In this document: piece by piece, positions 1-7,845 of the stretch
How positions within the stretch are numbered: position 1 is the first letter of the stretch
How the letters are laid out: the number at the start of each line of letters is the position of its first letter
DNA from: Silvimonas sp. JCM 19000
GTDB taxonomy: Bacteria; Pseudomonadota; Gammaproteobacteria; Burkholderiales; Chitinibacteraceae
Assembly (NCBI GenBank): GCA_001313065.1
Contig: BBFD01000007.1
Location: 1-33,681, forward strand
Direction of reading: 5' to 3'
DNA: 33,681 nt
Notes under the pieces: model-generated
Seen by the model: only the letters and a program-made list of their open reading frames with translations
The model's database searches: none
Told to the model about the DNA's origin: nothing
Translations under genes and position numbers: made by a program

Positions 1-264
1 TGTCGGGGTGGGCGTCGGTGTCGGTGTGCCGCCGGTATCCGCACCCAGATCCTGCCACAGGCTAGGCGTGGCGGCCGGGTTCCAGCCTGCGCCGGCGTAA
101 TCCGTTTGCGTGACCAGCGCTTTGTAATCGTGGCCGTTGTAATAAACGATAGTGCCAACGGTGTAGGTGCCACCGTCTTGCCAGGTCGGGTAGGCGGCCA
201 GGGCGTACGACGCAGCCAAAGCTGCGGGCAGGATGGCCCATGCCATCCGGTTGATGCGCTTCAT
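1..264 (-). CDS. Secreted protein with N-terminal chitin-binding CBM5/12 module (3' part outside window)
   Basis: The frame is open from an ATG at 264 to the window edge (88 codons, no stop). Residues 1-23 form a signal peptide: basic start MKRINR, a hydrophobic stretch, then ALA before AYPTW. Residues 25-75 read as a CBM5/12 (ChtBD3) chitin-binding module, with YPTWQDGGTYTVGTIVYYNG early, a DYKALV strand, and the closing W-N-P...LWQDLG block. A Thr-Pro repeat linker follows and runs off the edge. Such a linker normally leads to a catalytic domain (chitinase, LPMO) that cannot be seen here. The second of two in-frame ATGs was chosen because GGAG lies six bases before it, whereas the ATG at 270 abuts GGAG directly. 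Binding to chitin outside the cell is inferred from the module. It belongs to the host chromosome. Confidence 0.8.
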   Translation of the reverse strand, partial: MKRINRMAWAILPAALAASYALAAYPTWQDGGTYTVGTIVYYNGHDYKALVTQTDYAGAGWNPAATPSLWQDLGADTGGTPTPTPTPT

Positions 265-781
265 AAACATCTCCATCCATAAGTTGATTTGATATCGAAC
301 GGGCGCTTTTGCGCCTCTGGGTACACGACCAACGCCTTGTTCAAGGACGCTGGCTACAGCGGTTGACACGGTTTGCGTAAAGCACCACGAACGGATGCGT
401 TGGCGCTTATTAATGAGGACGTAACGACTTACGTCAATGTTGCCTTGTGTTGCGTTGCGATGACGCGACGGATACGCAACAACACGATGGCATCCTTGTT
501 TACGCCGCCGCTGGGCGAATGCAAGCACCAGGGCAATCCAGGCAAAAAAACAGCTGCCAGACCCGGCCAGAAATTTTTTTCAGAATTACCTTAAATACCC
601 CTCCGCACGCCCTTGTTAGCCTTCCTCGTCCTGCGGGAAGACCGGGCTCACCCGGCACCGGTTTGCGCTGTGCTCACAGGCAGCCCGGGCCCACGCGGGA
701 TATGGCAGAGGCTCCCGTGTTCCGCCCTCCGACTTGCACAACTGGCACTGCAAGGCGGCGGCAAATCTCAAGAGAATTCCC
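265..781. other. Intergenic region with no supported gene
   Basis: This 517-bp gap separates the leftward secreted CBM protein from the rightward lipoprotein, so both promoters should lie here. Short open frames occur on both strands, but none has a ribosome binding site or a protein-like composition. I see two long single-base runs (about 545 and 575) and no convincing promoter, tRNA or repeat. Confidence 0.5.
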
Positions 782-1546
782 ATGATTCTGAATGTTCGTG
801 CTTTGCGTTTGTCCTTGCTGGCCGTGGGCGTGCTTGCCTTGTCCGCATGCGGCGGCGATAACGATAACGTCACTGTGGTCAAACCCACGCCTAAGCCCAC
901 GCCTAAGCCCGTGGTCGTGCAACCGTTTGTGCCGGGTAAGAATGCGGGCTATCTATTGCTGTCCGGCAATCTGTTCAGCATGGGCGTGTTAAGCACCGCG
1001 GCGCAGGACGCCGCAGGCGGCTACCGCGCGCTCGGCGATTACACCATTTCGACCCAGACCCGGGTCACTGATGTCGCCAGTACGGCCCAGTTTGCCTTGG
1101 GTCAATGGCTGGATGGCACGTACACGTTGAAGGGGGATACCCGCGCCATCGGCGACGGCATAAGCTATGTGACCTACAACAAGATATCGTCGTTCGGCGC
1201 CAACGCCGTCCTCACTTGCGCCCCCAATTTCACTACCCCTTGGAGCAACAAGGCGAAAGGCAGCATGACAGGCACCGCCAAGCTCAATATCAATGCCGGC
1301 GTGGCGAATGCGAGGTGCAGCTGGCGCTGGTGGGCGCCGATAAAGCGCGCGTGACCATCAGCGGTGCCGCCACGCTGCAGCGGACAACCCGGCCAACTGG
1401 GGGCAACTCCTGGGCGGGGGGAATGGCACTACCGCCGGCCTGATCGTGGCAGAAGGCGTCGCAGGCGGTTACACGCTGGTGGCACCGTGGAAAGCGTCGT
1501 CGGCACTGCCCCGTATGCGGGCATTGCGGTGTTTGCCTGCAAATAA
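782..1546 (+). pseudogene. Predicted outer-membrane or periplasmic lipoprotein, frameshifted as printed
   Basis: The start at ATG 782 gives a lipoprotein signal: a short basic N-terminus (MILNVRALRL), a hydrophobic core and the lipobox LSAC (Cys at about residue 20). A Gly/Asp-rich stretch and a Lys-Pro-Thr repeat spacer (about residues 29-40) follow. The mature part is Gly/Ala/Thr-rich with a beta-strand-like pattern; I recognise no family. The printed frame leaves register near 1309 (sense would continue ...VANGEVQLALVG), near 1379 and near 1485. Each break is repaired by one extra G in a G doublet or triplet. The restored frame ends ...AGIAVFACK with TAA at 1544-1546, just before a strong terminator. 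About 250 residues. Host gene of unknown function. Confidence 0.6.
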
Positions 1547-1616
1547 ATACTGACTGGAAGGGCGCTGCGTGCGCCGCACTCGGCGTGGCACCAGGCGACC
1601 CTGACCGCACCGCAGA

Positions 1617-1654
1617 AAACACAAGGCCCTGACTCCCATCAGGGCCTTGTGTTT
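1617..1654. terminator. Strong bidirectional intrinsic terminator
   Basis: A 16-bp perfect inverted repeat (1617-1632 with 1639-1654) has a 6-base loop, an A-rich left end and a T-rich right end. It lies between the rightward lipoprotein and the leftward PEP-CTERM gene, so it can serve both converging transcripts. Confidence 0.9.
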
Positions 1655-1806
1655 GGGTCTAGCCTTGCAGCGGCCGGGCAGACGTCTTCGCTATCGTTGG
1701 TCCGGCTGGGCGCTTGGGCCGGATGCCGGCTCAGCAGCACAATCCGGTCCAGTCATCCCGCTTTTAAACGCGATGACCAGCCTGCGGCGCAACAGTCGGG
1801 CCCCGG

Positions 1807-2503
1807 TTATTTGCGACGGCGCATCCGTGCTGCGGTGGCGACCAGGCCCAGTCCCAGCAGCGCCCAGGTTTCTGGTTCGGGCACCGGGTCGGCCGCTTGA
1901 AACCACTGCGAGGACGAAACGCCGAAGGTGTACTTGTCGCTACTCTGGTTCAGGGCTGGCACATCAAACACCCACCCGCCCTGTTCCACCGCATTGAGCG
2001 GTAAAAAAGGTGCCGATTGAGCCGTTGGGGAAGTCGATATCGATCCCTTCCACCCATCCATTGGGTACGTAGCCCGACAACAGAACCTCACCCCAAGGAT
2101 GGTCGCCGGGCGCCGCTGTGCCGGTTAGTGTGCTGTTAACTTGATAAGTCAGCGTTACTTTCCCTGCTTTGCCGCCGGTATGCAGGATCTGTTGGACCCC
2201 GCTGGCGAGCTGAGTACTTCCCCCGGTACTTGTATAGGTCACATCAAAGCTGCCGCTTAGCGCGTTTGCGTCAAGTTGGTAACTAAGAGTTGTATCGCCG
2301 CTTACATCGGTGATGCTGTCGGGTCCGCCCGTGTGGTACGTGCCGTCATTGTTCCACACCACGTTGGGCGCGCCTTCCGTGGTCAAGTCTGGCGTGAACG
2401 ACCACGTGAATTTGATTTCGGTGTTGGCGGTCAGGACCTGGGCGTGGGCAGAGGCTGCCGCCAGCAACAACAGGGCGGCGGATACTTTGGCAAGTCTGGA
2501 CAT
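1807..2503 (-). pseudogene. PEP-CTERM sorting-domain protein (host copy), one frameshift as printed
   Basis: The gene starts at ATG 2503 with GGAGAG six bases upstream. Residues 1-21 form a signal peptide (MSRLAKVSAALLLLAAASAHA). The body is a beta-rich secreted domain beginning with an FTWSFTPDL motif and carrying an STGGST segment. The C-terminus is a textbook PEP-CTERM signal: VPEPETWALLGLGL, a short hydrophobic helix, then RMRRRK. Family knowledge: an exosortase cleaves this signal and the protein is anchored or released at the cell surface, commonly in exopolysaccharide/biofilm systems. The frame breaks at an A6 run near 1998-2003; with five bases the two pieces join (...GTFLPLNAVEQGGWVF...). 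About 232 residues after repair. It is related to the minus-strand gene at 28792-29523 inside the prophage. Confidence 0.85.
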
Positions 2504-2532
2504 TTAAATCTCTCCGGTTCAATGATTGCTGT

Positions 2533-2570
2533 CTGCGCAAGTAAACAAAAAAATGTTTACCGGGTAAACA
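2533..2570 (-). promoter_or_regulatory. Operator-like inverted repeats and shared upstream element of the host PEP-CTERM gene
   Basis: Upstream of the leftward PEP-CTERM gene the heptamer GTAAACA/TGTTTAC occurs three times in alternating orientation (2541-2547, 2554-2560, 2564-2570), giving two overlapping palindromes. The 10-mer CTGCGCAAGT at 2533-2542 lies 29 bases before the start codon. The same 10-mer lies 30 bases before the related prophage gene. A binding site for an unidentified regulator is inferred. Confidence 0.5.
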
Positions 2571-2751
2571 ATAGTCAATGGAGGGAAAGATGCAGGCAAA
2601 AGTTAGTAGCTTGCCTGACGCCGTATCGACGGATCATGCCCCTTGCATCGTCTGTGGCTACACGAGTCGTGGCGGAATGCCGGGGCGGCAGTGACGATGG
2701 CTAAGCGGCACGCAGACCGGGTTATTGTTGCAGCCAGCAGAGCGAGCCCAA

Positions 2752-2786
2752 ACAAAAAAGGCCACCTCCTCGCGGAGATGGCCTTA
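2752..2786 (-). terminator. Intrinsic terminator downstream of the tRNA-Thr fragment
   Basis: A 12-bp stem with one A-C mismatch (AAGGCCACCTCC against GGAGATGGCCTT, loop TCGC) is followed on the minus strand by a T6 tract. It sits 33 bases beyond the tRNA 3' end, and is the terminator of the original host tRNA transcript. Confidence 0.85.
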
Positions 2787-2818
2787 AGCATAACTATTTG
2801 AATCAACTGCATTATTTC

Positions 2819-2872
2819 TGGTGCCGCCGGCAGGAATCGAACTCGCGACCCCCTGATTACAAGTCAGGTGCT
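2819..2872 (-). other. Prophage attachment site: displaced 3' fragment of tRNA-Thr(UGU)
   Basis: On the minus strand these 54 bases contain the tRNA anticodon stem-loop (CCTGA-CTTGTAA-TCAGG, anticodon TGT), the variable loop, a T-arm with the TTCGATT loop, the 3' acceptor strand and an encoded CCA. The 5' acceptor and D-arm are missing: beyond 2872 the sequence is AT-rich and not tRNA-like. This is what remains when a phage integrates into the 3' half of a tRNA gene and restores the full tRNA at its other end. The integrase gene lies about 200 bp away, as expected. The match length (at most 54 bp) is the upper limit of the core shared with attP. Confidence 0.85.
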
Positions 2873-3024
2873 GTAATCAAAATAACGCTCTGATAAATAT
2901 CGCTTTTATCAAAGTGACCCCTCTAATATGGTTGAAGTCCGGAAAGCCCGTGAGCAAGCAATTCCGTGTGGCAAAACGCACTTATTAGAAGATTTTTTTG
3001 CAGGGCACGCCCCGTGAGGAAAGA

Positions 3025-3067
3025 TGAAAAAAAGCGAGGATTCGTCCTCGCTTCTTGTTTTTTTACG
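3025..3067. terminator. Intrinsic terminator at the integrase 3' end
   Basis: A 9-bp perfect stem (3032-3040 with 3045-3053) is capped by a stable TTCG tetraloop. It is flanked by an A7 tract on the left and a T-rich tract on the right, so it can work in both directions. It lies directly downstream of the integrase stop. Confidence 0.85.
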
Positions 3068-4133
3068 CTATTCGTTCGCCGTGCCCCGTCGCACGCGCCG
3101 GCGATCGTAGGTGCTGTTAATGGCATGGTCTGACCGGTGTCCCGAGATATTCTTGGGATCCTCGCCACGATCCAGCTTGGCGGTTATCGCCTTCGCGCGC
3201 ATGTCATGTAGCGTAAAACGAATATTGCCCGCTGCAACCCATGCAGCCATCACGCGTTGGATCAGCGTTTTGAAGCCTTCAACTGCATAGGGCTGACCAT
3301 CGTGTCGCGCAAAAAAGTGCCAGGCTGCGAACCGGACGCGGCAATGCCTTTGCTGCAGACACCGCGGCGCGCAGGCGCGGTGTCCATTGGACTTCCACCT
3401 GTACGCCGGTCTTCTGCTGCCGGAAGAGAATACCGCTCTCGGAAATGTCGGCTAATGTAACTGCTAAAAGGCTTTGCCGCCGTTGGCTGGTCAAGTAGCC
3501 GATCTCGACAACGGCCGCGACCAGCTGGGCACTATAAAGCGGTTCTTCTGCCACCCGTTTCCGCGCACGCGAAGGATCTTTATGAACCGCCAGATCGCCG
3601 ATCTTTAATGCTCTGGCGAATTTCAGGAACCGGTCCAGCTCATCGTCTGAAACCAGCCTGTCACGGGGGCGTTCCTTGTTTCGGCCAATGCCTCGGCAAG
3701 GATTGCTTTTAACAATGCCATGCCGCATGGCATGGGAAAATGCAGCGGACAACAATGCCTTTTCCCGATTCCCGCTGACGGGGGCTCCCTGCTGCTTTCG
3801 GCTCTGCAGGTACTGCCACACGTGATGAGGCTCTACTTCTGCGGCAGCAAAGCCGTCGAAGGCGGCCTGCAGCAAAGGCGAGTAGCGTTCGTATTCTGTC
3901 CGCGTTTTCAGCGTCAATTCGGTGTTGTCGGCTAGATATTTATTGATGATGCCGGCTACGGTGGCCACGTTTGCCTGGCAAGGCGTCACCAGCTCAGCAT
4001 ATTTTCGAAGTGCATCGGTGTAATCGCGAGACAGGCCCACCCATTTGTTTTCCGGGGTCACAAAATAATAACGCCCGGATTTCAAATACATCCGTTCAGG
4101 TAGGTGTCTATCTTTAGATCGGGCTCGGCTCAT
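3068..4133 (-). pseudogene. int: Tyrosine-family phage integrase, one frameshift as printed
   Basis: The N-terminal 60 residues (MSRARSKDRHLPERMYLKSG...) resemble the arm-type DNA-binding domain of lambda-type integrases. A SAM-like core-binding domain follows, then the catalytic domain. Visible active-site residues are Arg in GYLTSQRRQSL, Lys in QQKTG, the HxxR box in LHDMR, and His...Tyr in ISGHRSDHAINSTYDR. The frame breaks at a T6 run (minus strand; 3309-3314), and five bases join LALF-ARHDGQPYAVEGF. The repaired length of about 355 residues is normal for the family. The gene faces the attachment site and is the last gene of the leftward early operon; its start at 4133 overlaps the upstream gene's stop by four bases. 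Role: site-specific integration into, and excision from, tRNA-Thr. Confidence 0.9.
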
Positions 4134-4397
4134 GATTTCTTGTTGCGTGAGGCCACAAGTGACAACTGACCGACGTTGATCTGTCTTGGTGTCTCTTTAG
4201 CGTGTTCGTCGGTAGTCAGCGGCAAGCCGCACATGGCATTCTCGATGGCCTTCCGGCTTACAAGTGGAAAGCCCATGCTATTGAGCAGAAACGGCACGCG
4301 GTTTGCGTCAAGCCATCGGCACAAGCGAGATTTGTTTTTTGTAGCCCACAAGCCGACGAAGCTCGTCGGCTTCCAGCCAAAGCATCTGCGTGTCCAT
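4130..4397 (-). pseudogene. DUF4224-like small DNA-binding protein (excisionase candidate), one frameshift
   Basis: Reconstructed from two frames joined at the T6 run near 4335. The N-terminus (MDTQMLWLEADELRRLVGY) and the following SRLCRWLDANRVPF...GFPLVSR match the short winged-helix pattern of DUF4224 proteins, which sit directly upstream of integrases in many betaproteobacterial prophages and are thought to act as excisionases. About 89 residues after repair. The ATG at 4397 follows a G-rich stretch; longer in-frame starts exist up to 4490 but add no recognisable domain. Its stop overlaps the integrase start (ATGA). The excisionase role is inferred from position and fold type only. Confidence 0.6.
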
Positions 4398-4473
4398 CAC
4401 GCCCCCGGCCTTTTCGCGCGCTTGCATTGATGAACTGACACGCTTGTTATACAAAAGGTAGCAGTTGTAACGG

Positions 4474-4656
4474 TCATTGATATACCTCACGGTGTTGGCG
4501 CTCGATGGCCCGGTCTTCGTTGTTCCAGCGTGCCAGTCGCCGCGCGCGTTGTTCGGCTGTTTCGATGGGGCTGGCGGGCTTGGCCTGCCGCGTTTGTTTC
4601 AACGCACGTTGCCAGTCCGTGGCCGCGAGTCCGGCCGATGATTTCGTTTTGCTCAT
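4474..4656 (-). CDS. Hypothetical protein, 60 aa
   Basis: The frame from ATG 4656 begins MSKTKSSAGLAATDWQRAL and ends ...REVYQ. It is strongly charged (many Arg/Lys/Glu/Gln), probably helical, with no membrane segment. No family recognised. Its ATG overlaps the stop of the upstream methyltransferase (ATGA), which argues that it is translated, and it belongs to the leftward early operon. An upstream in-frame ATG at 4677 would overlap the methyltransferase further and is less likely. Confidence 0.5.
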   Translation of the reverse strand: MSKTKSSAGLAATDWQRALKQTRQAKPASPIETAEQRARRLARWNNEDRAIERQHREVYQ

Positions 4657-5676
4657 GCGGCTCCAGTGCCAGGCCATGTTGCCGGGTGCGATCCGGCTGC
4701 AGCGCCAGATATTCAGGGTTTAGCTCAGCGCCTAACCAGCGCCGGCCGAGTTGTTGTGCGACGTGCGCGACCGTGCCTGTGCCCATAAAGGGGTCGAAGA
4801 CGATGTCGTTCGCTCGCGATCCCGCAAGTACGCACGGAATGACCAGCGCCTCAGGCATAACAGCAAAGTGGGCACCGGCAGACCGCGCAGTGGGTACCGA
4901 CCAGACGCTTCGCTTGTTCCGGATCTCGGCCGCGCCAACGGCCCGCATCGGCCGTTTTTTTCTTGCTCCGCCATTCGCGCGGATTGAGCCGTTTGCTGAT
5001 CAATTTCCTGGGCTACTCGGACAGCAGTGCTGGTGGCCACCGGCTCGGCAATGGCGCGCTGATCAAAGTGGTACCGCTCGGACTTAGTTAGCAAGAACAA
5101 GTATTCGTGAGCTTTCGTGCAGCGGTCGGCAACGCTCTCAGGCATCGGATTGGGCTTGTGCCAGATAATGTCCTGCCTTAGCCACCAGCCCGCCTCTTGA
5201 AGCGCAAACGCGAGACGCCAAGGCTGGCCAATAAGATCTTTGGCTTTGAGTCCGTCGACCTTGCGATCGCTACGCGGGATGATTGCGTCATCGCGTCGGC
5301 GAGATGCAACCATGGACATGCGCGCTGCTTTGGCCGCGTTCTGATTGCGCCTGCTGCCTTCCAGTGTGCTGCCCGAGTCGGGGCCGCTGCGGCTGCCGGC
5401 GTAACTGTCGCCCATGTTCAACCAGAGCGTGCCATCGTCAGTGAGCAGCTCTTTGCAGAGGTCGAAAACCTCGACCATGTTCGCGATGAAGTCGCCAATG
5501 GTGGGCTCCATGCCGAGCTGGCCGGGCATGCCGTAGTCGCGCAGCCCCCAATAAGGCGGGCTTGTGACAATGCATTGAACGCGAACACCAGCCTCAATAA
5601 GAGAGCGCATCACGTCGCGGCAATCGCCTTGAAGGCAGACGTTCATTGCTGTCCCTGTGTCGAGAGCGGCGCTCAT
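4653..5676 (-). pseudogene. Phage DNA methyltransferase (beta-type order, N6-adenine or N4-cytosine), frameshifted as printed
   Basis: The catalytic motif TSPPYWGLRDYG lies near residue 40, and the AdoMet-binding motif DPFMGTGTVAHVAQQLGRRW comes near the C-terminus. This is the beta-class order of amino-methylating DNA methyltransferases. The PPYW form fits N4-cytosine or N6-adenine enzymes; the target sequence cannot be read from the protein. The frame breaks at an A7 run (minus strand; 4954-4960) and near 4660. One added G at the second break gives the family-typical end HGLALEAA and a TGA overlapping the next ATG. The start at 5676 overlaps the upstream stop (ATGA); 5646 is the alternative. 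About 341 residues. No restriction partner is next to it, so a solitary protective or regulatory methylase is likely. Confidence 0.85.
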
Positions 5677-6394
5677 GACCGATGCTCCAGGGTTAGCTGG
5701 TGCATAAGGGCGGCGGCTTTTTCCGCAGATGATCCGACGGCTTGAGACAAACGCACCTGGCGGCCAGCCTCTTGGCCGGAACGGGCCGCTGCATAGTCGG
5801 CGCTGCTTAATTCGCGCTCTGCATTGCGATCCTTTGGGTCCAGCAGGCCGCGCACGGGGTAATGAATCGCCTTGTATGCAGCAATCGCATCGGTCTGCTG
5901 GGTGCCGGCGAATTCACGCACGTGCTCGCGCAGGCCCACGACGAATTGCTCGCAAAACAAATCGCTCGCGCCGTCTTGCGCCTTGGACGGAGCCGGGCGC
6001 ACAGCGGTGATCGGAGCAATTCCGTTCTCGCTAATTTGATTTTTTTCTGTTAAGAACTGCAAACGCGTAGGTTGCAATTTCTGCCTGGATAGCCGGCCCT
6101 ATGAAGAGCCACGCCCCGGGTTTTCCTCGCGTATGGCTGTGGACGGCGTCGCATGCGAACGCCTTGCCAATGGTGGACGCCAGATAACTTTCCCAGCGGG
6201 CCGGGTTTTTTGCGCGCGTTTGACGGGGTGCTCATTTCCGTGACTTCGGCCGCAAGTAAGTCGCGTCATCAACGCCAAATTTCTCCATCAACGCTTGGGC
6301 CTGGCGCAGTGCCACGCCGGCTTCGTTTGCATTGCCGCCCTTCGCCAGCGCCATGCATTTGCGGATTTTTTGCAATTGCCGATTGCTTGTCCAT
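5673..6394 (-). pseudogene. DUF2786-domain phage protein, several frameshifts as printed
   Basis: Joining the frames gives MDKQSAIAKIRKCMALAKG, then GNANEAGVALRQAQALMEKF: the DUF2786 helical signature near residues 1-50. A central block (ARWESYLASTIGKAFACDAV...GAWLFIG) and a C-terminal ADLFCEQFVVGLREHVREFA block follow. These are in the order seen in other prophage DUF2786 proteins. Frame breaks lie at the A/T runs near 6367, 6208 and 6041, and at missing single G bases near 6232 and 5953. The start at 6394 overlaps the stop of the upstream kinase-like gene (TAATG), and the stop overlaps the methyltransferase start. About 240 residues. Function is unknown in the family; it is repeatedly found in early phage operons. 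Confidence 0.75.
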
Positions 6395-7055
6395 TAGACG
6401 ACCTCCGCCGTGACGAACAGATCAGCCTGGCGATGCAGGGTCTCGATCGTTCCGTAGTTCATGACATTGCGATCAATCAGATTGCGTGCGAACGCATGCT
6501 CTGTTGCGTGGCCACCGTGGCCATGACCGGGCCGGGTCAATTGCCAGATTTCACCGCCAAGGGCATGCACAAAGTGCGCTTCGGCGTTGGCCACGTTGGC
6601 GAGCTCGCCCGGGTTTACGCGCACGTCGCTGATCACAACGGCGCGGCCGGGCAGTACATCAAGGCGGTCTTGCATGGCATCGATGAAGTAGTGGGGGTTC
6701 GTGGCGCGGCGGTAGTCGCCCCATGCCTGCATGGTCTCCCGAGGGAGCGAGCGTGCGGAGTAAAGAGAGCGGGCGCTAACCCGCCGCCATGCTTCCCGTA
6801 GATGTAACCCGTATGTAGAAACCAGTCGATGAACGCTTCGTCGCGGCAATAAACCAGGGCGAGCTTGGGTAGCGGCGTGTCTTTGGTCTGGCGCTCCAGT
6901 AGCAGCTGCACCGGCACATCGTATGCGTCGCAAATTTCGGCGCGCAGCTTGTCCGCAAAAGCGAGCTTGGTGAAGCCGTGCTTAGCCACCAGAAAATCGG
7001 CGACAGTGTCTTTGCCGCTACCGGCCGGGCCAGTCAGGCCGATCAATTTAGTCAT
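6394..7055 (-). pseudogene. P-loop nucleoside/deoxynucleoside monophosphate kinase-like protein, frameshifted
   Basis: The N-terminus MTKLIGLTGPAGSGKDTVAD holds a Walker A motif (GPAGSGKDT), followed by KLAFADKLR, the usual second block of phage dNMP kinase-like proteins. The middle (YCRDEAFIDWFLHTGYIYG) and the C-terminal block (AVVISDVRVNPGELANV, then a histidine-rich stretch) fit the same family. The frame changes once, near 6770-6790. Likely reaction: phosphorylation of a (d)NMP with ATP to supply nucleotides for phage replication; substrate not deducible. The ATG at 7055 overlaps the upstream ORF by eight bases. About 220 residues. Confidence 0.7.
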
Positions 7056-7266
7056 GGGTGATTTCCTCTTCGCTGTCCAGGGCATTCCACGCGGCGCGCC
7101 AGAACTTTTGCTGCACGATGGCAGCGACCGCGTATACCGCGAGGATGTAGGGCGCTTGCATCCAGCCAGTTTGTGTTTCGTGGATCCAGTTGAGGCTGGC
7201 CAGCACGGCCAGAACCAGTAATGCCTGGATGGCGACGCATCGAGCGGGGCTAAGAAGGATGTTCAT
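7048..7266 (-). CDS. Small predicted membrane protein, 72 aa
   Basis: MNILLSPARCVAIQALLVLA begins a hydrophobic segment of about 20 residues (8-27), and a second one lies at about 39-54 (APYILAVYAVAAIVQ). Two membrane helices with a short polar loop are predicted, followed by an acidic tail (DSEEEITHD). No family recognised. It is coupled to its neighbours by start/stop overlaps in the leftward early operon. Confidence 0.6.
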   Translation of the reverse strand: MNILLSPARCVAIQALLVLAVLASLNWIHETQTGWMQAPYILAVYAVAAIVQQKFWRAAWNALDSEEEITHD

Positions 7267-7451
7267 GCGGCCGCCCGTTCGCCATCGTCTTGCGGCGGAA
7301 GCTGGATCGTCTTGCGCGCCTCGTATTGCACGCCGTGCCGGTCCATCGGGTGGATCGTCCAGCCGCGCTGTTTCCAGCCGCCGAAGTCAATGTCAAGCAG
7401 GCCGTCGCCTTCGCTGCGCAGGCGCACGCGGATCGTGTGGCTTGTGGTCAT
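7263..7451 (-). CDS. Hypothetical protein, 62 aa
   Basis: A small, soluble, mixed-charge protein (starts MTTSHTIRVRLRSEGDGLLD) with a beta-rich look and no motif I recognise. ATGA-type overlaps at both ends tie it to the operon, which supports translation. Confidence 0.55.
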   Translation of the reverse strand: MTTSHTIRVRLRSEGDGLLDIDFGGWKQRGWTIHPMDRHGVQYEARKTIQLPPQDDGERAAA

Positions 7452-7642
7452 GCCTCGGTTCTCCTGATCGGCATGTCTGCATTGCCGGCGGTCTGGATCG
7501 CGACGATTGCACGCGCCAGCTCATCGCGAACGGCGTTCGTTAGGTAGCCGCCGTCATCCTGTGCCAAGTATCCGATGGCGGTGCCGATCCGGCGTTGTGC
7601 TTCGATAAGGTCGCAAATGTGTGCGCAGTTGGGATGGTTCAC
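7448..7642 (-). CDS. Hypothetical protein, 64 aa, first gene of the leftward early operon
   Basis: The protein (MNHPNCAHICDLIEAQRRIG...) is mostly helical and soluble; no family recognised. It is the first ORF after the pL-type promoter, about 100 bases from the expected transcript start, behind a highly structured leader. Its stop overlaps the next start. Confidence 0.6.
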   Translation of the reverse strand: MNHPNCAHICDLIEAQRRIGTAIGYLAQDDGGYLTNAVRDELARAIVAIQTAGNADMPIRRTEA

Positions 7643-7669
7643 GGCTTGCTCCGACGGGAGTGCGTGGGT

Positions 7670-7741
7670 AGCGGCAAGGGTCGTTAGCTGGGAGTGCGTC
7701 GTGTCACCGAAACCGGGGACCCTTGCCGCTGGCTTGGTGAC
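7670..7741 (-). promoter_or_regulatory. Structured pL leader with interleaved inverted repeats
   Basis: Between the pL start point and the first gene lie two interleaved inverted repeats. A perfect 13-bp pair is at 7670-7682 and 7718-7730. A 6-bp pair GTCACC/GGTGAC is at 7703-7708 and 7736-7741. Because they interleave (1-2-1'-2'), the RNA could form a pseudoknot or two alternative folds. A 10-bp direct repeat GGGAGTGCGT (7657-7666, 7690-7699) lies in the same leader. An antitermination or attenuation role is inferred. Confidence 0.55.
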
Positions 7742-7748
7742 GGATCGA

Positions 7749-7790
7749 AGTATAGAAAATCTATACTTTTAATGTCAACAAAATCTATAC
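7749..7790 (-). promoter_or_regulatory. Leftward early promoter (pL) with repressor operators
   Basis: On the minus strand TTGACA (7773-7778) and TATACT (7749-7754) are separated by 18 bases: a near-consensus sigma-70 promoter. A 17-bp palindrome, GTATAGAAAATCTATAC at 7750-7766, covers the -10 region and spacer. A second half-site (ATCTATAC) is at 7783-7790. The same palindrome recurs at the rightward promoter, so it is the operator of the prophage repressor. Confidence 0.85.
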
Positions 7791-7808
7791 CTAAAGACTG
7801 CAGACGTT

Positions 7809-7833
7809 AAAAAGCCCCGGCGAGGGCGGGGCT
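7809..7833 (-). terminator. Intrinsic terminator of the repressor transcript
   Basis: A 7-bp GC-rich stem (AGCCCCG/CGGGGCT, 7-base loop) with a T5 tract on the minus strand. It lies just beyond the last leftward ORF of the immunity region. Confidence 0.8.
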
Positions 7834-7845
7834 AGATGTTGGGGG

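Noticed and set aside
2504..2600. Sigma-54 (-24/-12) promoter for the host PEP-CTERM gene
   Set aside because: A TTGC box is present near the shared 10-mer, but no GG pair lies at the required distance upstream; the same is true for the prophage copy.
6295..6801. 168-codon plus-strand frame opposite the kinase-like and DUF2786 genes
   Set aside because: Shadow of the minus-strand genes, with no start signal or family pattern.
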